64,000 nt of DNA from Diplocloster modestus (GCF_019042245.1 NZ_JAHQCX010000003.1:372001-436000); one strand, 5' to 3'. Counted from the first letter of the stretch, positions 1-7,805 are shown. Notes: generated by a model not told the origin, from the letters alone. Translations and numbers: made by a program.

Positions 1-476
1 GCCAGCTTCCAGTCCACAAAAAACATAGCCACATAGACCGCGATTGGGACCATCAGGTTTGCGATCCCCTCCGGCATGGAGTGGGCCAGCAGGACCTCCA
101 AACTGTCCACATCATCGACAAACAGCTTTTTGACCGTGCCGGTGCCCTTGTCCTGGATCACGCCCAGGGGCAGCTTCTCAAACCGTTTTTGCAGGGCAGT
201 CCGCAGCCGGAGCAGCGTGTCATAGGCGGCCTTGTGCGAAAGATTGAGCCCCCAGCCATAGAGAACAGCCTGCAAGACCAGGCACACCAGCACCAAAACC
301 ACCCGCAGGATGAGAAAAGAAGCGTCAAGTTCCGCCCCCATCACCAGCGGAGCAATTACCTGGTAGGCCAGCACAAAGGGCAGGACGCCCATCAAAACGC
401 TGACCAGCACTACCGCTGTGGCCGCATAGAGGCCCTTTTTATGCGGCCCCGCGTATTCAAATACCTTTTGAAACAT
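1..476 (-). CDS. ABC transporter, permease/ATP-binding type, N-terminal part only
   Basis: The start ATG is at 476, after a gggaggttgtt ribosome binding site, and the gene runs off the left edge of the window. About 158 residues are visible, beginning MFQKVFEYAGPHKKGLY. They look like the first part of an exporter-type transmembrane domain: two hydrophobic segments (about residues 18-40 and 55-75), then a cytoplasmic loop with LPLGVIQDKGTGTVKKL, which is typical of half-transporters whose ATPase domain follows on the same chain. The ATPase domain is outside the window. The gene starts 15 bp after the ECF ATPase gene ends, on the same strand, so it is probably the fourth gene of the AraC-regulated cassette. 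The substrate cannot be told from this part. Confidence 0.8.
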   Translation of the reverse strand, partial: MFQKVFEYAGPHKKGLYAATAVVLVSVLMGVLPFVLAYQVIAPLVMGAELDASFLILRVVLVLVCLVLQAVLYGWGLNLSHKAAYDTLLRLRTALQKRFEKLPLGVIQDKGTGTVKKLFVDDVDSLEVLLAHSMPEGIANLMVPIAVYVAMFFVDWKL

Positions 477-491
477 GATAACAACCTCCCA

Positions 492-1958
492 TCAATGAAA
501 ATACTGCTCCGACAGAGCTTTCAATATCTGCGGCGTGAGCCGGTGATTTTGAACGGCCCCCTGGTCGTCCAGCTGGACCACCTCCGTACAGGTCCGGACG
601 ATAAACTCAAAGTCGTGAGAGACCACAAACACGATCACGCCGGAAGCGGACAACTGCTCAATCAGGCGGCTGACCCGCACCATGGAGTCATAGTCCAGGC
701 CGCTGGTGGGCTCGTCAAAATAGATCACTGGGCTGTCCTTGACGATGGCCGCGCCAATGGTGACCCGCTGTTTCTGCCCGCCGGAGAGGGCCGCCGGGTG
801 CTGCTCCCGGTATTCGGACAGCTCCAGCGCCTCCAGCGCGGCGTCCACCTTCTCTTTGCAGTCCTCCCGAATCCCAAGAGAGAGTTCTTCCTCCACACTG
901 CTGGCAAAGAGCTGGTAATCCGTGTCCTGCATGACCAAATAGGACAGCGCCCGGCGCTGGCGTGGGGTGAGCTTTCTGCCGTCAAAGGTGATCTCGCCGT
1001 TCCGCTGCTTCAAGAGGCCGGTCAGGATGGACAAGAGGGTGGTCTTGCCCGCTCCGTTGTGGCCCAGGATGCCGATCACATCCCCGGCGTGAGCTTCAAA
1101 GCTGACATTCCGAAACACCTCCTGCTCTTTGGGGTAGGCGAAGGAAAGGCCCTGTACGCACAGCAGGTGTTTCCCTGTGGGGCGGCGTTCTTTCTCCTGA
1201 TAATGCTCCGCATCTCGCTCCGGATATGCAGTTCGCAGCCCATAGGATATGCGCGTTTCCTCCGGTAAGGAACAGAACTGCTCCCTTGTAAATTCCTGTT
1301 CGATTTTCCCGTTTTGTATGAGAAATACCCGGTCGATGAAATCACGCAGATAGTAAAAGCGGTGCTCCACCACAAAGATGGTGTATCCGTCCCGCTTCAA
1401 TTTTCCCATAATCTCCGCAAGCCGTTTGGTGGCCGCATAATCCAGATTTGCGGAGGGCTCGTCGAAGATATAGACCTTCGGTGAAAGCGCATAGACCGAG
1501 CCCACGGCGATCTGCTGCTTCTCTCCGCTGGACAGGGCAAAGATACTCCGGTTTAGGTAGTCCGCCAGTTCCAGATCCTTTGCGGCTTTTGCGATGCGGT
1601 CAATGGTTTCCTCACGGGGGAGGCCCACATTTTCACAGCCAAAGGCCAGCTCCCGCGTGGTGTCCGTCATGAAGAACTGGGAGCGCGGGTCCTGAAATAC
1701 CGTCCCCACCTGCCCGGCCAGCTGTGCGGGCTTCATTTCCAGCAGAGAATGTCCATCCATCACAAGGTCGCCCTGTATCTCACCGGGATAAAAGTGCGGG
1801 ATCAGGCCGTTGAGGGAGCGGATCAGCGTGGTCTTGCCACAGCCGCTTCGCCCGGTCAGGAGGACAAATTCGCCGGTCTGTACCGTCATATCAATGCCCC
1901 GGAGGGTAAAGTCCTTGCTCTCCTCATAGCGAAAGCTGAAATTCTGAAACGAGATCAT
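492..1958 (-). CDS. ECF transporter energizing ATPase, two fused ABC domains
   Basis: A 488-residue protein with two complete ABC ATPase domains. Domain 1 has Walker A GRSGCGKTT and signature LSSGEKQQ. Domain 2 has Walker A GHNGAGKTT and signature LSGGQKQR followed by Walker B VIYFDEPTSGLD. In ECF transporters this fused arrangement replaces separate EcfA and EcfA' subunits and hydrolyses ATP on the cytoplasmic face. An upstream in-frame start would overlap the EcfT gene. I chose the ATG at 1958 because GGAGGGT sits just before it and the EcfT stop codon ends one base earlier, which suggests translational coupling. The S component and AraC regulator upstream make a complete uptake system. The substrate is unknown. 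Confidence 0.9.
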   Translation of the reverse strand: MISFQNFSFRYEESKDFTLRGIDMTVQTGEFVLLTGRSGCGKTTLIRSLNGLIPHFYPGEIQGDLVMDGHSLLEMKPAQLAGQVGTVFQDPRSQFFMTDTTRELAFGCENVGLPREETIDRIAKAAKDLELADYLNRSIFALSSGEKQQIAVGSVYALSPKVYIFDEPSANLDYAATKRLAEIMGKLKRDGYTIFVVEHRFYYLRDFIDRVFLIQNGKIEQEFTREQFCSLPEETRISYGLRTAYPERDAEHYQEKERRPTGKHLLCVQGLSFAYPKEQEVFRNVSFEAHAGDVIGILGHNGAGKTTLLSILTGLLKQRNGEITFDGRKLTPRQRRALSYLVMQDTDYQLFASSVEEELSLGIREDCKEKVDAALEALELSEYREQHPAALSGGQKQRVTIGAAIVKDSPVIYFDEPTSGLDYDSMVRVSRLIEQLSASGVIVFVVSHDFEFIVRTCTEVVQLDDQGAVQNHRLTPQILKALSEQYFH

Positions 1959-1959
1959 G

Positions 1960-2733
1960 TCATACCCTCCACAAGATGATTTCCCCGATTCGGGTCTGGT
2001 CCAGGAACAGCAGCGCCGCCAGAAAGACAACGCCCAGCAGGGACACCAGGACCTCCGGCCAGGAGAAGCGGATGGGGCGCAGGGCGTACCGTTTGCACTC
2101 CAGCTCCAGCCCCCGGGTGGTGCCGGAGGCCGCCAGCTCGTCCGTGACCTTCAGGCACCGCATCAGCAGGGGAATTAAAATATACTCAATGGTGGCAAGA
2201 GGATGAGATACCCGTTTCCACAAGGTATCGCTGATCCCCCGGATGTCCATGGTGCTGCGGATCTGCCTGTATTCAATCCGCAGGGTGGGGATATAGCGGA
2301 ACATGACCACCAGCGGGATCGTCACCGCCTGGGGAAGCCGCATCCGCTGGAGCGCCACCATCAGGTCGTCCATATAGGTGGTCCGCAAAATCCAAAGGCC
2401 CATCATCACAATGGGAATCAGCTTCAAAAGCGTCACGCCGAACACGCTCATAATCACGCTCAGTACCGGCACCTGCACATAGCGGAGCAGGGCGTTGAGA
2501 TAGGCAACGATGATGTAGACCACAATCATCTTCAAGGCCCACTTTCCGCCGTTCCCCACGGCAATAAACAGGCCATACACCAGCATGAGCGCAAGGCTGA
2601 CCACCTCCCCAGCCAAAAAGTAACTGACAAACCCGATACAGACCAGAAGTAAAATCTTGCAGCGGGGATCTAACAGTGCCGATCCATGAAGGGGCTGCTG
2701 TTCAATGATTTGTTTGATTTGTGATTCTTCCAT
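1960..2733 (-). CDS. ECF transporter transmembrane subunit (EcfT-like)
   Basis: A 257-residue integral membrane protein with about five hydrophobic segments (VCIGFVSYFLAG, LALMLVYGLFIAV, MIVVYIIVAYLNALL, a fourth near 105-125 and one near the C terminus). Between them is the cytoplasmic coupling region characteristic of EcfT/CbiQ proteins, containing RTTYMDDLMVALQRMRLP and later RSTMDIRGISD; these carry the short Ala/Arg-rich coupling helices that contact the ATPase. The start ATG follows tagggaggcattgga. It lies between the S-component gene and the ATPase gene on the same strand. The family assignment is firm and the substrate is not determinable. Confidence 0.87.
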   Translation of the reverse strand: MEESQIKQIIEQQPLHGSALLDPRCKILLLVCIGFVSYFLAGEVVSLALMLVYGLFIAVGNGGKWALKMIVVYIIVAYLNALLRYVQVPVLSVIMSVFGVTLLKLIPIVMMGLWILRTTYMDDLMVALQRMRLPQAVTIPLVVMFRYIPTLRIEYRQIRSTMDIRGISDTLWKRVSHPLATIEYILIPLLMRCLKVTDELAASGTTRGLELECKRYALRPIRFSWPEVLVSLLGVVFLAALLFLDQTRIGEIILWRV

Positions 2734-2756
2734 TCCAATGCCTCCCTATCCAAATC

Positions 2757-2788
2757 AAAGCGCGGGGCCATTTTCAGCCCCGCGCCCT
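2757..2788 (-). terminator. GC-rich hairpin between S-component and EcfT genes
   Basis: A perfect 9-bp inverted repeat, gcgcggggc (2760-2768) and gccccgcgc (2777-2785), with an 8-nt loop. On the minus strand the hairpin is followed by only a weak T-rich stretch (tttgatttgg). It could reduce expression of the energizing module relative to the S component, or stabilise the upstream mRNA. I cannot tell which. Confidence 0.5.
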
Positions 2789-2848
2789 GAGATCAGGCAG
2801 CCCGCTTGCCTGCGCTTGTCTGATTGACTGCCGAGGGGCTGTGCCTTG

Positions 2849-3451
2849 TTATTTGACTGAAACGAGCCCTGCCTTTATAAAGTGCTTCTTCAAAGCCTTC
2901 TGCCCAATCACGGCGCCAATCAGTCCACCTACCAAACCGGCCGCAACGATGACCACCAGCATGGGGACGGAGGTGATATTCAGCATCCCGTCTATGTATT
3001 CCTGGGCAATGTTGTTCTTCTCCATGGCTCCCACAAAGGCGCTCTGGAGGAACTTGATGGGGCAGATGGCGCTGAAGGCAAAAATGGCGCTGAACAGGGC
3101 GTAGGCCACGGTCATGGACTTCATGGTGATTTCTTTCCGGCCCATGACCAGGAAATCGCAGATCACACCGCCAATCACCAAGCCGATGGGGATAAACCAG
3201 AAAGCGCCCACCAGCAGGAACAGGATAGCCTGGATTGCGGAGCAGATGGTGAAAACGCCCTTTTTCGGTACCTTTGCCAGTAAGAGCATCATCACGATGC
3301 CATTGGGGATCGCGACAACGGATGGATAGAACACATTGGTCACTGGGCCGGCCACACTCATAATGGTGCTGATAATCATGCAGATGATCCACATGAGGGC
3401 GGTCAGGACGCCAATCAGGATAAAATCTTTCGCATTCAACTTCTGTTTCAT
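2849..3451 (-). CDS. ECF transporter S component, MptD/Trep_Strep-type
   Basis: A 200-residue, strongly hydrophobic protein with about six membrane segments. It begins MKQKLNAKDFILIGVLTAL, the start expected for the Trep_Strep/MptD family of putative ECF substrate-binding subunits, which form complexes with EcfT and the ATPase. Length and segment spacing fit the family. The ATG follows gaggagggaaagc. It is the first structural gene after the AraC regulator, and a 20-bp palindrome lies in the gap before it. Family members are commonly annotated without a known ligand, so none is named here. Confidence 0.85.
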   Translation of the reverse strand: MKQKLNAKDFILIGVLTALMWIICMIISTIMSVAGPVTNVFYPSVVAIPNGIVMMLLLAKVPKKGVFTICSAIQAILFLLVGAFWFIPIGLVIGGVICDFLVMGRKEITMKSMTVAYALFSAIFAFSAICPIKFLQSAFVGAMEKNNIAQEYIDGMLNITSVPMLVVIVAAGLVGGLIGAVIGQKALKKHFIKAGLVSVK

Positions 3452-3470
3452 GCTTTCCCTCCTCTAAACA

Positions 3471-3516
3471 ACAATATGCGTTGAGGTTAGCACTTACTAA
3501 CCTCAACGCATATTGT
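3471..3516. promoter_or_regulatory. 20-bp perfect inverted repeat upstream of the ECF genes
   Basis: Arms 3471-3490 and 3497-3516 are exact reverse complements, with the 6-nt spacer cactta. The repeat lies 20 bp before the S-component start codon and 63 bp after the regulator's stop codon. No T tract follows it on the minus strand, where tgttgtttagaggaggg leads directly to the ribosome binding site. An operator or an RNA switch therefore seems at least as likely as a terminator. Confidence 0.7.
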
Positions 3517-3579
3517 ATCAGTTATGTCTTTCTAATTCGACCCAAAACCTGCCCATTTTCACCCAAAAGCAGTTAAAGG

Positions 3580-4560
3580 TCACTGCTTTGTATGGTTGAA
3601 GCGTGTCTCCCTGTAATGTTTGGGTGCAACACCGTATTTTTTCTTGAAGGCCGCCGCAAAGTTGCTCGGTTTTCCATACCCTACAATCGCAGCGACCTCC
3701 CCCACATTCCAGTCTCCGTCCAGCAGCAGCTGCGCCGCCTGTGTCAACCGCTGCTCAATAACATATTGATGGATCGGCATACCGTAGAAGGAAGAAAATC
3801 CCCGTGTCAGCTTGGTCAGACTCAGATGTACCTGTTGAGACAATTCTTCACAAGAGGGGGCAAAGGCGAGCTGGCTGTCGATGATCCGTTTCGCTTCCAT
3901 GATGGCAGTCCGCTCCGTCCGGGACATGGAAATATTTTTGCCCATCAGAATGTCCAATTCCAAAACTTCTCCCAGATAGATGGACAGCAGCTCCAACAGT
4001 TTGCCGTCCAAATAGAGATAGCCCAGCCCCCCGCGGTATTGAGAAAATTTGCTTGTTTCCGACAGTATTTGCTCCATAATTGGTGTGACAGAGACTTTGG
4101 CAATACCATTCAGGAGCTTCTTTTCATAGACTGTAATTTCCTGTCCGTCAAAGTAATCAGCAAGGAGTTGTGAAAAGTAGGGAATTGGGATTTTAATGCT
4201 TTTGAATGAGAAGTTACTGTCTTTTTTGTAGCAGATATATTCTGTGCCATCATGTCCAGCATAGATACAAGACTCATTTTTCTGTATAGTAATAGAACGA
4301 TTCTCATTCATTATCCCCCATGAAATTCCATCATTCAGGCAGAAAATGATTTGCATATATTCTCCACTAACAGGACCCTGCACATTCATATCGGATTGAT
4401 AGCACATTTTCCAGTCTGAGAGGATAACGCCGTGCTTGATTTTTGTTTGAGAAATTTGGCCTTGCCCGACTTCTGAAGGAATGTCCATAGTGATTGTCTG
4501 AGGGGTATTGGTTATCAAATCGTTATAAAGATTGGTAAGATATAGACTGCTATGTGACAT
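3580..4560 (-). CDS. AraC-family transcriptional regulator
   Basis: A 326-residue protein. The C-terminal third carries the double helix-turn-helix of the AraC/XylS family: AFAPSCEELSQQVHLSLTKL is the first helical unit, and GDWNVGEVAAIVGYGKPSNF followed by FKKKYGVAPKHYRE is the second, close to the family consensus. The N-terminal about 200 residues are an unassigned sensing domain. The start ATG at 4560 follows agaggtggg. It probably activates or represses the ECF/ABC genes downstream on the same strand. Its own promoter is at 4606-4634. Confidence 0.9.
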   Translation of the reverse strand: MSHSSLYLTNLYNDLITNTPQTITMDIPSEVGQGQISQTKIKHGVILSDWKMCYQSDMNVQGPVSGEYMQIIFCLNDGISWGIMNENRSITIQKNESCIYAGHDGTEYICYKKDSNFSFKSIKIPIPYFSQLLADYFDGQEITVYEKKLLNGIAKVSVTPIMEQILSETSKFSQYRGGLGYLYLDGKLLELLSIYLGEVLELDILMGKNISMSRTERTAIMEAKRIIDSQLAFAPSCEELSQQVHLSLTKLTRGFSSFYGMPIHQYVIEQRLTQAAQLLLDGDWNVGEVAAIVGYGKPSNFAAAFKKKYGVAPKHYRETRFNHTKQ

Positions 4561-4587
4561 AACCCACCTCTTTCTAACTCGTTCAAG

Positions 4588-4634
4588 TTAGCTATCGCTA
4601 ATCAGATGATACCCGATTTTTCCTCGACAGTCAA
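4588..4634 (-). promoter_or_regulatory. Promoter of the AraC-family regulator
   Basis: Reading the minus strand, TTGACT (4629-4634), a 17-bp spacer and TATCAT (4606-4611) form a good sigma-70-type promoter about 45 bp before the start codon. A short palindrome, ttagc-tatc-gctaa (4588-4601), lies just downstream of the -10 box, where a regulator could bind. Confidence 0.65.
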
Positions 4635-4700
4635 GGTGGCTTCGTATTACCAAAACCGCACACCTTTTTAGTTTTTTGGAGAAACAGTAACATATTTTGC

Positions 4701-5261
4701 CTAATCCGTATGCCTCTCTCTGTAATGATCTACTATGTTTATAATTCCTGTGTCTGGATGAATCAACACTATTGACAAGTTTCTTTTTTCAGCGATCCCT
4801 ATCGCTGTCTCCACTCCGCTGTAATGTTTCGGATCATTATCATAAACAGCTACAACATAGTCGGCCTGCCCCATCATATATTCCGTGCGTTTTTTATACC
4901 CTTCGGCTCCTGGGTGTTCTGATCCCACCAGCACCTTGGCACAGCCCTCTCGGAGTTTTCGTTGCCGTGCCTGGCTCTTTGGGTCCCATCGGACATCATG
5001 TCCGGGGAAGGGGCAGATCATCACAACATCCAATTCCCGATATTCTACCTGGTGCTGCATATCCAACAGGATTTCGCCTGCCCACATGTCTACTCCCAGA
5101 GCGCCCCCAACGAAAAAGCAGCGCACACCGCGCTGGTAAAGTGACACAAATACATCATGCATCCGCTTTTTTATGCGCTTGCATGAGGTCATATATTCAT
5201 TGTATTTGAATTTGAAGCGGGTAGGGTGTTGACCAATCACCGCACACGAACATATTTTCAC
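4701..5261 (-). CDS. SLOG/DUF1273 (YpsA-like) nucleotide-binding protein
   Basis: A 186-residue protein of the DUF1273/YpsA type within the SLOG (SMF/DprA-LOG) superfamily. It shows VGGALGVDMWAGE (glycine-rich loop after strand 2), MICPFPGHD, and YVVAVYDND followed by GVETAIGIAEKRN. SLOG domains bind nucleotides or their derivatives; the ligand of this branch is not known to me. I chose the GTG at 5261 over an ATG 63 nt upstream because TTTGGAGG lies 8 nt before it and the ATG would fall inside the promoter. It is divergent from an XRE regulator whose likely operator covers this gene's promoter. Confidence 0.82.
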   Translation of the reverse strand: MKICSCAVIGQHPTRFKFKYNEYMTSCKRIKKRMHDVFVSLYQRGVRCFFVGGALGVDMWAGEILLDMQHQVEYRELDVVMICPFPGHDVRWDPKSQARQRKLREGCAKVLVGSEHPGAEGYKKRTEYMMGQADYVVAVYDNDPKHYSGVETAIGIAEKRNLSIVLIHPDTGIINIVDHYRERHTD

Positions 5262-5294
5262 TTGTTTTTCCTCCAAATTTTTCGTCTTACGATC

Positions 5295-5330
5295 ATTATA
5301 TATGCTATGGTTGATTAAACTCAACCATAG
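5295..5330 (-). promoter_or_regulatory. SLOG gene promoter overlapped by a palindromic operator
   Basis: On the minus strand, TTGAGT (5319-5324), an 18-bp spacer and TATAAT (5295-5300) form a promoter for the SLOG gene. A perfect 10-bp inverted repeat, ctatggttga (5305-5314) and tcaaccatag (5321-5330), covers the -35 box and most of the spacer. A repressor bound there would block RNA polymerase. The divergent XRE protein is the obvious candidate. Confidence 0.7.
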
Positions 5331-5343
5331 TCGCTTAATTTTT

Positions 5344-5377
5344 CATGCTATAGTGGATAAAATGTAACTATAGTATG
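5344..5377 (+). promoter_or_regulatory. Second palindromic operator, before the XRE gene
   Basis: An inverted repeat, catgctatagt (5344-5354) and actatagtatg (5367-5377), with one mismatch in 11, lies immediately upstream of the XRE ribosome binding site. Its half-sites share CTAT(A/G)GT with the palindrome at 5305-5330. This is consistent with one protein recognising both and with autoregulation. Confidence 0.6.
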
Positions 5378-5388
5378 GAGGATTGCGA

Positions 5389-5724
5389 ATGAGTGAGCTT
5401 TTGAAAGAAATGGGCCAGCGGATTCTAGAGCGAAGAAAACAATTAAATATGACACAGGAGACTTTGGCAAATTTGACGCATCTCACATCGCAAACCATCT
5501 CGTATGCGGAAATGGGGCAAAAAGCGATGCGCCCGGAAACCATGCTGAAGATCTGTGAAGCACTTGGCATCAGCGCAGACTATTTACTGCGTGGTAAAAT
5601 TCTTGAAGCAGACACTTCGTTGCTCCAGCAGAAGATTTCCACATTGACACCCAGCCAATACCGCCACTTGGAACAGATTATCGATCACTTTATTGCTGCC
5701 ATACAGGAAAAGGAAGAGGTATGA
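5389..5724 (+). CDS. XRE-family (Cro/CI-type) helix-turn-helix regulator
   Basis: A 111-residue protein. Residues about 10-65 form a Cro/CI HTH domain (ERRKQLNMTQETLANLTHLT, SQTISYAEMGQKAMRPETML, CEALGISADYLL). The remaining 40 residues are helical and could mediate dimerisation. The ATG at 5389 has GGAGG 7 nt upstream. It is divergently transcribed from the SLOG gene. The two palindromes in the 120-bp gap suggest it represses itself and its neighbour. Its stop codon lies inside the stem of its own terminator. Confidence 0.88.
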   Translation: MSELLKEMGQRILERRKQLNMTQETLANLTHLTSQTISYAEMGQKAMRPETMLKICEALGISADYLLRGKILEADTSLLQQKISTLTPSQYRHLEQIIDHFIAAIQEKEEV

Positions 5725-5759
5725 GAGTCGGCACAGCTTCGCTCCCATACCTCTTTTTT
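5716..5759 (+). terminator. Rho-independent terminator of the XRE gene
   Basis: Stem gaggtatgagag (5716-5727) with ctcccatacctc (5742-5753), one mismatch, followed by TTTTTT. The stop codon at 5722-5724 is within the left arm. It also separates the XRE gene from the convergent ParR-like gene. Confidence 0.85.
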
Positions 5760-6171
5760 AGCCATTTCTACGGAAAGCCGCCATGGTGCTGGCGATCAGA
5801 TTACGGGTCATATCATCAACTTCGGATGCTCCCTCTGATGGCTCTGTCGTCTGTTCCTGCGGCGGCAGGGCTATTTTATTTTTCTTTGGAGGAGAGGATT
5901 CCCCGGTCGAAACTGCCTTATCCGAAGCCTGCTCATCCTGACGCATAATTTCTCGCACTATCGCTTCAATGGCCGCACGGTCAATGGCTGGCACTTTTAA
6001 CGGCTGCGGATCGTCAGAAAAATGAGTGTTATAGTACACAAGCGCATTTGCAATATACTGGGCTTTACTGTGGGGCGGTTGTAGTTCCAGCAGTTCAACT
6101 GCGGCCCGCTGCACTGGGTCACCGATATTGAACCGCAGGGAGAAGCGCCCCCTTTCTTTTTTGGCCGTCAT
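5758..6171 (-). CDS. ParR-like DNA-binding adaptor of an actin-type partition system
   Basis: A protein of about 137 residues encoded directly after the ParM-like gene. The N terminus (GRFSLRFNIGDPVQRAAVEL, then a short helix around KAQYIANALVYY) fits a ribbon-helix-helix fold, which in ParR proteins binds centromere repeats. The middle is low-complexity (Pro/Glu/Ser) and the C terminus (DDMTRNLIASTMAAFRRNG) could be the short tail that contacts the filament. The ATG at 6171 or a GTG at 6180 that overlaps the ParM stop codon could be the start. The function is inferred from position and size and not from a clear sequence match. Confidence 0.65.
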   Translation of the reverse strand: MTAKKERGRFSLRFNIGDPVQRAAVELLELQPPHSKAQYIANALVYYNTHFSDDPQPLKVPAIDRAAIEAIVREIMRQDEQASDKAVSTGESSPPKKNKIALPPQEQTTEPSEGASEVDDMTRNLIASTMAAFRRNG

Positions 6172-6176
6172 AATTG

Positions 6177-7088
6177 TCACCTGCCCACTGTTTCAAGTCG
6201 GTACAGGTATTCAAATCCAGCTGCATTGGCGTTGATGTTTGTGACGAACAGAGGCGTTCCCACCTTGCCAGAATCCTCGATCTGCCGGCGCAGCAGGATA
6301 GCACCGCCGCCCACAAACACCACTTTACAATAGCGCAAATCCAACATCCGCTCTCGTAGAGTGCTGAACAGGTCGTTGACAAACTCCTGCGCCAGTCGTT
6401 CCACGAGCTGTACGGCCTCGGCCGGGTACTGTGTCCGTCTGCCCATGAGGATGGCATCCACATCGCCCTCATCCAACAGCAAATCCAACTCTGCATTTCC
6501 TCTGGACCTGATTTTATTGTATAACAGGATAACGCCGTTTTCCAGCGAATCGCAGGAAGCGAGGTCGGCTTTTCCGTTTTTCAACAACAGATAATCCGCT
6601 GTAAAGCCTCCAATATCCAATACGACTGCCTTTGGGTCATCCAACAGGGCGTGCAGCATTGTGGCCGCAGCTGCGTATGCCTGGGGATAGCAGGCCACAT
6701 CCTCAATGCTGATGGTGTAGTGTTTGTCTCCATACATAAACTCAACAAGCCCGCGGCCTTGAAAGTAGGCGGTGAATTTCTCTGCTTGAGAGCCAAAATG
6801 TGCCGGGGGCAGACCAACAGCCAACTGGATGTGCTGCTGTTCTTTTTCACCAATTCCCCGGGCGGTTATCTCTTCTGCAATAGCAATCAGTGTAAGGACA
6901 AAAAATCGGTCATCCTCCGTCTTATCCTTGTGGAACGGAATACGCTCATTGGACAGTGTGTAATAAGTACCACAGTATTGCAGGCTCTGGCCGAACGGCC
7001 GGGTCAGACTCTGCTGCAGTCCAGACACAAAGGGCTCGCCATGAACGGTTTTGATTTGTTTGTTGCCATGATCGACACCAATTAACAT
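6177..7088 (-). CDS. ParM/StbA-type actin-like ATPase for DNA segregation
   Basis: A 303-residue member of the actin/Hsp70 ATPase fold with the three nucleotide-contact motifs in order: phosphate-1 loop LIGVDHGNKQIKT at the N terminus, phosphate-2 VVLDIGGFTADYLL around residue 160, and adenosine motif VVFVGGGAILL around residue 268. ParM-type filaments push plasmid copies apart after ParR binds their centromere. The ATG follows aaaaaggaggcaattatct. Its presence implies that the element is extrachromosomal and replicating for at least part of its life. Confidence 0.85.
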   Translation of the reverse strand: MLIGVDHGNKQIKTVHGEPFVSGLQQSLTRPFGQSLQYCGTYYTLSNERIPFHKDKTEDDRFFVLTLIAIAEEITARGIGEKEQQHIQLAVGLPPAHFGSQAEKFTAYFQGRGLVEFMYGDKHYTISIEDVACYPQAYAAAATMLHALLDDPKAVVLDIGGFTADYLLLKNGKADLASCDSLENGVILLYNKIRSRGNAELDLLLDEGDVDAILMGRRTQYPAEAVQLVERLAQEFVNDLFSTLRERMLDLRYCKVVFVGGGAILLRRQIEDSGKVGTPLFVTNINANAAGFEYLYRLETVGR

Positions 7089-7226
7089 AGATAATTGCCT
7101 CCTTTTTTGCTTTATACATATCCTTTACGCCTGTATGACGCCTTTCTCAACAAAAAAGCAGGAAAGTTTTTATCTACAACGGTATCATCGAAAAATCAGG
7201 GGCGTGGAATAGTCGGCCTGCACCAT

Positions 7227-7270
7227 AAAAAGCAGCATCGTCCTGATACATTCGAGGCGATGCTGCTTTT
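7227..7270 (-). terminator. Rho-independent terminator after the coiled-coil gene
   Basis: Stem agcagcatcg (7231-7240) pairs with cgatgctgct (7258-7267). On the minus strand it ends in a run of T (plus-strand a's at 7227-7230). It lies 14 bp beyond the stop codon of the gene at 7284-7616 and before the ParM gene, so ParM/ParR are transcribed separately. The rest of 7089-7226 is the ParM leader, where I see no clear centromere repeats. Confidence 0.85.
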
Positions 7271-7283
7271 CTATCAAAACTGT

Positions 7284-7616
7284 TTAGCTTTCAACTTCCA
7301 CATGGAGCTGGCTGGCGACTTCCTCTACCGACATACCATTTTTCATTGCCAGCTTCACAATCTCTTGAATTTTCTGCTTTTTCGTCTTACGGGGCTTTCG
7401 GGGAGCCTTGGGAGCAAGGATCTCCTGCTTTTTTGCCTCCAGAGATTTGATGCGTTCCTTTGCTGCGGTGATCTTCGCATCGTACTCTTCTACAACAGTT
7501 TTCTTTTTCTCCTCCAGCTCATTGATGGACTGATTTATCTTCGTGATTTTTTCATCCAGTTCATTCGCTCTCTCTTGCGGGGTACGGCGCTGACGCTTGT
7601 TCTCGGCTTCTGCCAT
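7284..7616 (-). CDS. Small lysine/glutamate-rich coiled-coil protein, function unknown
   Basis: A protein of about 110 residues from the ATG at 7616 (preceded by aaaggtgatctta). Residues about 15-65 are a strongly predicted coiled coil (ELDEKITKINQSINELEEKK, then VVEEYDAKITAAKERIKSLE). A basic Pro-rich linker (APKAPRKPRKTKKQK) follows, then a C-terminal segment, IQEIVKLAMKNGMSVEEVAS, that resembles a short DNA-binding helical unit. It stands alone between two terminators. A role as a small nucleoid or regulatory protein of the element is possible, but I recognise no family. Confidence 0.7.
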   Translation of the reverse strand: MAEAENKRQRRTPQERANELDEKITKINQSINELEEKKKTVVEEYDAKITAAKERIKSLEAKKQEILAPKAPRKPRKTKKQKIQEIVKLAMKNGMSVEEVASQLHVEVES

Positions 7617-7805
7617 TTTAAGATCACCTTTCCTTTGTGCATAAATAAGATGTGCGTATGGTAAAAGAGTACCACACAGCATATCAAAACACAAGAAGAT
7701 GAGGTCGAAGTATAATAGAAAATTGAGACCAAAAGAGCATACGGCCGTCCGATTATGAAATACCGTAAAATGATTTCGCTTGATTTGACACGGGCCATGT
7801 CAGCC

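Noticed and set aside
81..1268. A 395-codon open frame on the plus strand across the ABC transporter genes
   Set aside because: It is the antisense of two well-supported ABC genes, has a composition rich in Gln, His and Arg, no ribosome binding site and no known domain. It is a shadow caused by high GC content.
2882..3283. Plus-strand frame of 133 codons across the S-component gene
   Set aside because: Antisense to a clear membrane protein gene. The translated product is rich in Gly, His and Asp, as expected for a shadow of hydrophobic codons.
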